Source: Candidatus Bathyarchaeota archaeon
Lineage (GTDB): Archaea > Thermoproteota > Bathyarchaeia > Bathyarchaeales > SOJC01
Assembly: GCA_023131555.1 (NCBI GenBank)
Contig: JAGLZJ010000031.1
Location: 1-8,508, forward strand
Direction: 5' to 3'
DNA length: 8,508 bases
Below the pieces are notes generated by a model. The model was not told the DNA's origin, searched no databases, and worked only from the letters and a program-made list of their open reading frames with translations. Position 1 is the first letter of the stretch, and each line of letters starts with the position of its first letter. A program made the translations under genes and the position numbers. Shown piece by piece: positions 5,529-8,508 of this stretch.

Positions 5529-5921
5529 ATGGCTCGTGCTAGAGTAACAAAAGAAGAACTTTCTGAGAAGAATATGCACTTTTTTGCTTTGAGCATTGAG
5601 ACGAAGAACGCTATTCTAGTGTTAATCAGTGAAGACGAAGACCAGTTTGGGACTGTAGCCGCCTCCGTGCCAGCTATTGACCCGATCCGAATTAAACCGC
5701 CTCTATCCTCTGTACTGCTAGGGCACCGAAATTCCACGGTGGCCCGCATGTTGGCAGAGCGCCTTGCTAAAAAATCTGGAAAGATTGGCTTAGTCTCTGT
5801 ATACTTAAAGAATATAAGTGAGATTGAAGCAAGCCCCACGATCACGAAGATCTTCGAGAAAGTCACTACGCCTCGTCGAGAAGCTCAGAAAGAAGTAGGC
5901 CGGGAAGGTGCTTTCGTTTGA
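5529..5921 (+). CDS. PAC4-like proteasome assembly chaperone candidate
   Basis: A 130-residue soluble protein. Its middle resembles eukaryotic proteasome assembly chaperone 4 (PSMG4): MHFFALSIETKNAILVLI (16-33) aligns with the first beta-hairpin. A serine-rich SSVLLG (60-65) aligns with STSLLG of human PSMG4, and ARMLAERLAKKSGK (72-85) followed by VSVYLKN (89-95) aligns with LAQRLARK and VSYNLQN. Members fold as PAC3/PAC4-type dimers that help assemble proteasome alpha rings. The C-terminal tail (96-130) is charged. The frame also has a GTG at 5514, but the ATG at 5529 gives MARARVTKEEL; neither has a clear SD. It lies 43 bases after the parvulin gene and ends just before a CG tract. No proteasome subunit is visible to confirm the role, and the alignment is from memory. 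Confidence 0.6.
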   Translation: MARARVTKEELSEKNMHFFALSIETKNAILVLISEDEDQFGTVAASVPAIDPIRIKPPLSSVLLGHRNSTVARMLAERLAKKSGKIGLVSVYLKNISEIEASPTITKIFEKVTTPRREAQKEVGREGAFV

Positions 5922-5924
5922 GCC

Positions 5925-5934
5925 TGCGCGCGCG
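5925..5934. repeat. (CG)n tract between PAC4-like and CBS genes
   Basis: TGCGCGCGCG begins four bases after the PAC4-like stop codon. It is one of four loci in the window with at least eight bases of strict CG alternation. Confidence 0.5.
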
Positions 5935-5999
5935 ATTGCTCTTGGAAACGTGTGCTTATATGCAGAACTAAGGATAATAGAATCCGTCGGTTCACCCCA

Positions 6000-6455
6000 A
6001 TGCCGCTGAGAGTAAAAGACGCAATGGTTAAGCAAGTCATAACAGTGGACGAAGGATCAACCGTCAAGGAGGCTGCCGAAATCATGAACAAATTTGAGAT
6101 CGGTTGCCTGATAGTCTCCAAGGATGGAAAAGCAACTGGAATTCTGACAGAACGAGATCTTCTAAAGAAAATCGTGAGTCAAGGAAGAAGCCCTGCCAGA
6201 ACAAAAGTGTCCTCTATCATGACTACTCCTCTGATAGTCGTTGAACCAGAAATGGATCTAGAGGAAGCAGCCAAACTGATGTTCAAACTCAGAATAAAAA
6301 AGCTGCCAGTTATTGATGAAGGTCAATTGAAGGGATTGGTGACACTTTCAGATCTCCTACGGTTCCAGCCCCATCTGATTCGGCTTATTAAAGACTTAAG
6401 CAAACAATTAGCCCCCAAGCGAATGAAGAAAGTAGTAAACTATTATGTCGTCTAG
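6000..6455 (+). CDS. Protein with two CBS domains
   Basis: A 151-residue cytosolic protein made of a CBS pair (Bateman module), which usually binds adenosine nucleotides (AMP, ATP, SAM) and acts as a sensor. The first CBS covers about 1-60, with VKDAMVKQVITVDEG opening it and GILTERDLL at 47-55. The second covers about 69-125, with VSSIMTTPLIVVEPE and GLVTLSDLL at 112-120. A basic C-terminal tail (KRMKKVVNYYVV) follows and is reminiscent of other archaeal CBS proteins. There is no fused enzymatic or DNA-binding domain, so the partner is unknown. The frame extends to a GTG at 5952, but the family begins at the ATG at 6000. An AT-rich GATAATAG at 5973-5980 would give a leaderless start, and no SD is present. 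Confidence 0.93.
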   Translation: MPLRVKDAMVKQVITVDEGSTVKEAAEIMNKFEIGCLIVSKDGKATGILTERDLLKKIVSQGRSPARTKVSSIMTTPLIVVEPEMDLEEAAKLMFKLRIKKLPVIDEGQLKGLVTLSDLLRFQPHLIRLIKDLSKQLAPKRMKKVVNYYVV

Positions 6456-6488
6456 CGTTCTTGTGTGTGCTGTCAAAGGTTCTGCTAT

Positions 6489-6492
6489 GGAG
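6489..6492 (+). promoter_or_regulatory. Shine-Dalgarno before the GTG at 6501
   Basis: GGAG with an 8-base spacer to GTG at 6501-6503. It supports translation of the short downstream frame. Confidence 0.5.
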
Positions 6493-6500
6493 CGAAGTAA

Positions 6501-6701
6501 GTGACTCTAATCAGACCACCATCTCTCAGCAAACTCATTGAGATATACGGGAGCCTGAGAGCAGCCATTCAACACTTGTTGGAATCAGGCTATACGCCTG
6601 AAGACATTTCTTGGAAAATGAAGATTCCTTACCACCTTATTCGCTTGTATATGTATGGAAGCGAACCATCTGGCAGAGTCCTTTTTGCGCGCGCGCGGTA
6701 A
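6501..6701 (+). CDS. Small helical, HTH-like protein
   Basis: A 66-residue basic protein I do not recognise by family. Residues 8-29 (SLSKLIEIYGSLRAAIQHLL) form one helix. YTPEDISWKMKIPYHLIRLY (31-50) looks like a helix-turn-helix: a TPEDIS first helix, a KIP turn and a recognition-like helix. This suggests a small DNA-binding protein, or a domain mediating contacts. A good SD precedes the GTG start. The last four residues, ARAR, are encoded by a 12-base CG alternation (6686-6697), so the C terminus may have been extended by slippage in that repeat. It sits between the CBS protein (45 bases upstream) and the ligase remnant (43 bases downstream). Coding is likely from composition and SD; function is unknown. 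Confidence 0.6.
   Translation: MTLIRPPSLSKLIEIYGSLRAAIQHLLESGYTPEDISWKMKIPYHLIRLYMYGSEPSGRVLFARAR
6686..6697. repeat. (GC)n microsatellite at gene end
   Basis: TGCGCGCGCGCG is the longest strict CG alternation in the window and supplies the final codons before the TAA at 6699-6701. It is prone to slippage and to Z-DNA. A change in repeat number by one unit would shift the frame past this stop codon. Confidence 0.55.
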
Positions 6702-6711
6702 AGTCTCCAAC

Positions 6712-6735
6712 CTCCCTGAAGGAGTAATGGAGTAG
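6712..6735 (+). promoter_or_regulatory. SD hairpin and two-codon mini-frame
   Basis: CTCC (6712-6715) can pair with GGAG (6721-6724) across a 5-base loop, hiding an SD. Just after it is ATG GAG TAG (6727-6735), in frame with the ligase-like protein that restarts at 6745. This could be a regulatory mini-ORF or the scar of a nonsense mutation near an older start. Confidence 0.3.
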
Positions 6736-6744
6736 CTTAAGGAT

Positions 6745-6993
6745 ATGGTTGAGACATCAAGAATCCGAGCGGACGATGATGGCGTCTTCGTTAAGCCTTC
6801 GATTGTGATGGAAGTGACCTATCAGGAAATCCAAACCTCAGAGGAATGCACCAGTGGCTACGCGCTACGAGCCCCAAAGGTGGTTCGCTTTAAACTCGAC
6901 AAGAATGTAGACGATATTGACACATATGAGAAAATTACTCAACTATACGAAAACCAATATGAACGTCAGCGCGATGCAACTACTGTTACTTGA
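6745..6993 (+). CDS. Orphan C-terminal OB domain of ATP-dependent DNA ligase
   Basis: An 82-residue protein that matches only the far C terminus of archaeal ATP-dependent DNA ligases (Lig1 type), beyond catalytic motif V. VKPSIVMEVTYQEIQTS (16-32) parallels the EVTYQEIQ strand of Thermococcales ligases. SGYALRAPKVV (37-47) is motif VI, normally ALRFPRYV, and LDK (51-53) corresponds to REDK. DDIDTYEKITQLYENQ (56-71) matches the closing helix. Motif VI is altered: RFPR reads RAPK, and the Arg of REDK is Lys. The adenylation domain (KxDG lysine) and the DNA-binding domain are absent, and the upstream frames do not encode them. It cannot ligate alone. It is either the relic of a ligase gene or a domain kept as a separate OB-fold protein; the frame is intact. 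A weak SD (AAGGAT) abuts the ATG. It ends 2 bases from the convergent membrane-protein gene. Confidence 0.75.
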   Translation: MVETSRIRADDDGVFVKPSIVMEVTYQEIQTSEECTSGYALRAPKVVRFKLDKNVDDIDTYEKITQLYENQYERQRDATTVT

Positions 6994-6995
6994 AT

Positions 6996-7292
6996 TCAGC
7001 GAAGCTTCGCAAAGTTGTAAATCTCAAACGTTACTCCTATGGCAGTGACAACTATACCTACTATTATTGATAGTAGCCCCTGAACAAGCATCCCTAGATT
7101 CGAAATTGGCATAAGGATTCCAAGAAGAATAAAGACGATGCCAACGCCAATGAATATCCCGTCAATAAGAGCTGAAAGTCTCTGTTTTTTTACCTGTTCA
7201 GCCAGAGACTCGGCTGGAGTGCTGTACATTTCCATGGGTAACTGAAGGCTTCCCTGAGACTGACGGTGTACATCAGATTGATCTGATTCCAA
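6996..7292 (-). CDS. Small two-helix membrane protein
   Basis: A 98-residue protein of no family I recognise. A polar N terminus (1-40, ending in AEQVKKQR) precedes two hydrophobic helices, at about 41-61 (SALIDGIFIGVGIVFILLG) and 66-88 (rich in Gly and Ile), joined by a short MPISN turn. A short basic end (FAKLR) follows. This predicts a membrane hairpin with both ends on the same side, probably cytoplasmic. The longest frame starts at TTG 7292 without a good SD. ATG at 7235 (residue 20) is an equally possible start and would leave a perfect dyad (7272-7287) in the upstream region. The stop codon is 2 bases from the ligase-domain stop on the other strand. Confidence 0.55.
   Translation of the reverse strand: MESDQSDVHRQSQGSLQLPMEMYSTPAESLAEQVKKQRLSALIDGIFIGVGIVFILLGILMPISNLGMLVQGLLSIIVGIVVTAIGVTFEIYNFAKLR
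6999..7010. repeat. Perfect 12-bp palindrome at convergent gene ends
   Basis: GCGAAGCTTCGC is a perfect palindrome beginning six bases after the ligase-domain stop. It also encodes the last residues (AKLR) of the opposing membrane protein. It has no loop, so it forms a poor hairpin, but it could be a protein-binding site. A U tract is lacking, so I do not call a terminator. Confidence 0.4.
7272..7287. promoter_or_regulatory. Perfect 7+2+7 inverted repeat, candidate operator
   Basis: ATCAGAT-TG-ATCTGAT is a perfect dyad of 7-base arms, typical in size for a dimeric transcription-factor site. It overlaps the first codons of the membrane protein if that starts at 7292, or lies 37 bases upstream if it starts at 7235. 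Confidence 0.35.
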
Positions 7293-7463
7293 GATCTTAC
7301 ACGTAGAATGCGTCCGCTTGTTTGTGCATATTTAGCTTGTTAACCTCGAATCCAGATTTGGAATCTGAGCGTGCGTTGCTTTCGGATGCGCGTGCGTACA
7401 AACTGAATCCTATCTTTATACATGCGCGCTGGGTGCTATGATAAATTACGTGTGTTGAAGACG
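7293..7463. other. Intergenic region rich in alternating tracts
   Basis: This 171-base stretch lies between the TldE-like stop and the membrane-protein start, both on the minus strand. It has no convincing gene. It contains alternating purine-pyrimidine tracts at 7323-7331, 7369-7376 (GCGTGCGT), 7386-7400 (ATGCGCGTGCGTACA), 7417-7429 (TATACATGCGCGC) and 7447-7455. A hairpin CAGATT-TGG-AATCTG lies at 7353-7367. A CTAAATATG element on the minus strand (about 7327-7335) is a weak TATA candidate for the membrane-protein gene. Confidence 0.45.
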
Positions 7464-8508
7464 CTAGTCTCCTTTTGCGATGATTTGTAGATTGGTGAAG
7501 CGAACCGAAGGGCTATAGAATGAGCTGTTTGGAATGAAGAATTCTCGATTGTCTTCGCCGATTCTTTCAACATTTTGGATTAACTGGAAAGCGTTTCCCG
7601 CTAGCATTAGACCTGGGACGCATCCTGTAAGTTGACCATCTTCGATGCGGAAGCATGGATTACCAACGACACTGAAGTCTCCCGTATCTTGATTCGAGGA
7701 GTGGGCACCCTGCAGTCCCTTAATCAAGTAGCCTGAGTTCACATCGCCAATGAGGTCCTCCAGACTTCCTTCTCCTGCTGGAACCACGATGGTGGAGGGT
7801 TGGATACCAACCACGCCGGTACGAAGGTTTCGTTGGGCGTTGCCTGTGCTTTGACCACCATAGCGGTTGGCCCAATAGTTGTTCCAAAGGAAAGATCGGA
7901 GTTCTCCCTTCTCGATGATTGGAGTGGTCTGTCTTGGAATGCCTTCATCATCGAATAGTGAAGTTCTGAACGCGCCTGGTTGGAGTCCATCATCGATTAT
8001 AGAGAGGTTTTCTGAGGCAATTTTCTCACCTCGACGGGATGCCAAAACAGACTTTTTACGAACTACGTTTTCTCCTCGGATTGAAGGGAAGAACGAGAAA
8101 TAGAGCAAGTTGCCTAGAGCGTTACCAATCATGACTACAGTCTCCGATCCAGTTGCGCCTTTTGCCGGTTTCCTCGCAAGCTCAATGTATTGGATTGCAC
8201 GGGTCACTACACCGTCAATGTCCAGAGCGCAACTTCTGCTTAGGTCGAATTCAACTATCGTAGGCGTCATACCTCCTGCTGGAGTTGGAGCGACAATTCC
8301 GACGTAAACGTAAGCCCTTGTACTGCGATCTGCGACACCGACACCGTTAGAGTTGGCGTACGCACTCCAACCGTAGATGCCACCAATGCCTGCCTGACCT
8401 ACAATGATATCCTTGCTTTGATCTGTGACTTTCTGTGTCATATCTGCAAGCATGTCAACGAAGAAGCTCGGTGTCTTTTCCGAGGTTGAATCATCCCATA
8501 CCTTAGAG
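7464..8508 (-). CDS. TldE/PmbA-like protein, 5' end beyond window
   Basis: A member of the TldD/TldE (PmbA) family, whose TldD-TldE heterodimers are metalloproteases that trim unfolded peptides and mature some modified peptides. The frame stays open to the window edge (18 more codons above the ATG at 8453), so the start is outside; about 347 residues of a usual ~440 are visible. Counting from that ATG, it has SVLASRRGEKIASENLSIID (134-153), a glycine/asparagine-rich NRYGGQSTGNAQRN segment (196-209), GDFSVVGNPCFRIEDGQLTG (258-277) and the closing GLMLAGNAF block (281-289). The zinc HExxxH motif of TldD is not seen, which fits the TldE (non-catalytic partner) type. Whether a TldD gene lies upstream cannot be seen. 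It ends at TAG 7464-7466. Confidence 0.88.
   Translation of the reverse strand, partial: SKVWDDSTSEKTPSFFVDMLADMTQKVTDQSKDIIVGQAGIGGIYGWSAYANSNGVGVADRSTRAYVYVGIVAPTPAGGMTPTIVEFDLSRSCALDIDGVVTRAIQYIELARKPAKGATGSETVVMIGNALGNLLYFSFFPSIRGENVVRKKSVLASRRGEKIASENLSIIDDGLQPGAFRTSLFDDEGIPRQTTPIIEKGELRSFLWNNYWANRYGGQSTGNAQRNLRTGVVGIQPSTIVVPAGEGSLEDLIGDVNSGYLIKGLQGAHSSNQDTGDFSVVGNPCFRIEDGQLTGCVPGLMLAGNAFQLIQNVERIGEDNREFFIPNSSFYSPSVRFTNLQIIAKGD

Noticed and set aside
5411..5866. Open frame of 151 codons on the minus strand
   Set aside because: It overlaps the end of the parvulin gene and most of the PAC4-like gene in antisense. Both plus-strand products have family resemblance; this one has none.
5952..5999. 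Extension of the CBS protein to a GTG start
   Set aside because: The 16 extra residues are not CBS-like and the region carries AT-rich promoter-like sequence; the ATG at 6000 gives the standard family start.
7353..7367. Hairpin CAGATT-TGG-AATCTG as a terminator for the TldE-like gene
   Set aside because: It is about 100 bases beyond the stop codon, AT-rich, and has no following U tract.

Overview
The window looks archaeal. It encodes a CDP-archaeol synthase (CarS), a RadB-type recombinase paralog, a stand-alone parvulin, a two-CBS-domain protein, an archaeal-type AMMECR1 protein and a piece of an archaeal/eukaryotic-type ATP-dependent DNA ligase. Promoters are of TATA-box type, several genes start with GTG or TTG, and some genes have Shine-Dalgarno sequences while others look leaderless. 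Two genes resemble eukaryotic complex subunits: an OSTC/Ost3-Ost6-like membrane protein and a PAC4-like proteasome assembly chaperone. This favours a TACK or Asgard lineage, perhaps Bathyarchaeia-like. That placement is inference; no marker gene fixes it.

Layout: 76-2508 is a minus-strand block, read Nif3-like metalloprotein, then FAH-family hydrolase, then AMMECR1, with a poly-U terminator candidate at 11-16. An intergenic region of about 200 bp (2509-2716) carries divergent promoters for Nif3 and the OSTC-like gene (2717-3148, plus). The latter converges on a minus-strand pair, RadB followed by CarS (3176-4385). RadB is divergent, across 81 bp, from a RuvC/RNase H-fold-like gene (4467-5123, plus). 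A plus-strand run follows: parvulin, PAC4-like protein, CBS protein, a 66-residue helical protein and an 82-residue orphan DNA-ligase C-terminal domain. The last converges on a small two-helix membrane protein (minus, 6996-7292). The right end is a TldD/TldE (PmbA) family gene on the minus strand whose 5' end lies beyond position 8508.

Functional themes, all inferred from family and neighbourhood, are recombination and repair (RadB, RuvC-like protein, ligase OB remnant), protein quality control and modification (parvulin, PAC4-like, OSTC-like, TldE-like), and membrane lipid synthesis (CarS). The rest is metabolism or unknown.

Most unusual are the ligase C-terminal OB domain standing alone, with altered motif VI and no catalytic domain in the window; the RuvC-like protein that has the first two RuvC motifs but ends before the usual C-terminal aspartates; and the repeated alternating purine-pyrimidine, CG-rich tracts at most gene boundaries. 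I saw no tRNA, rRNA, CRISPR array, transposase or phage gene.
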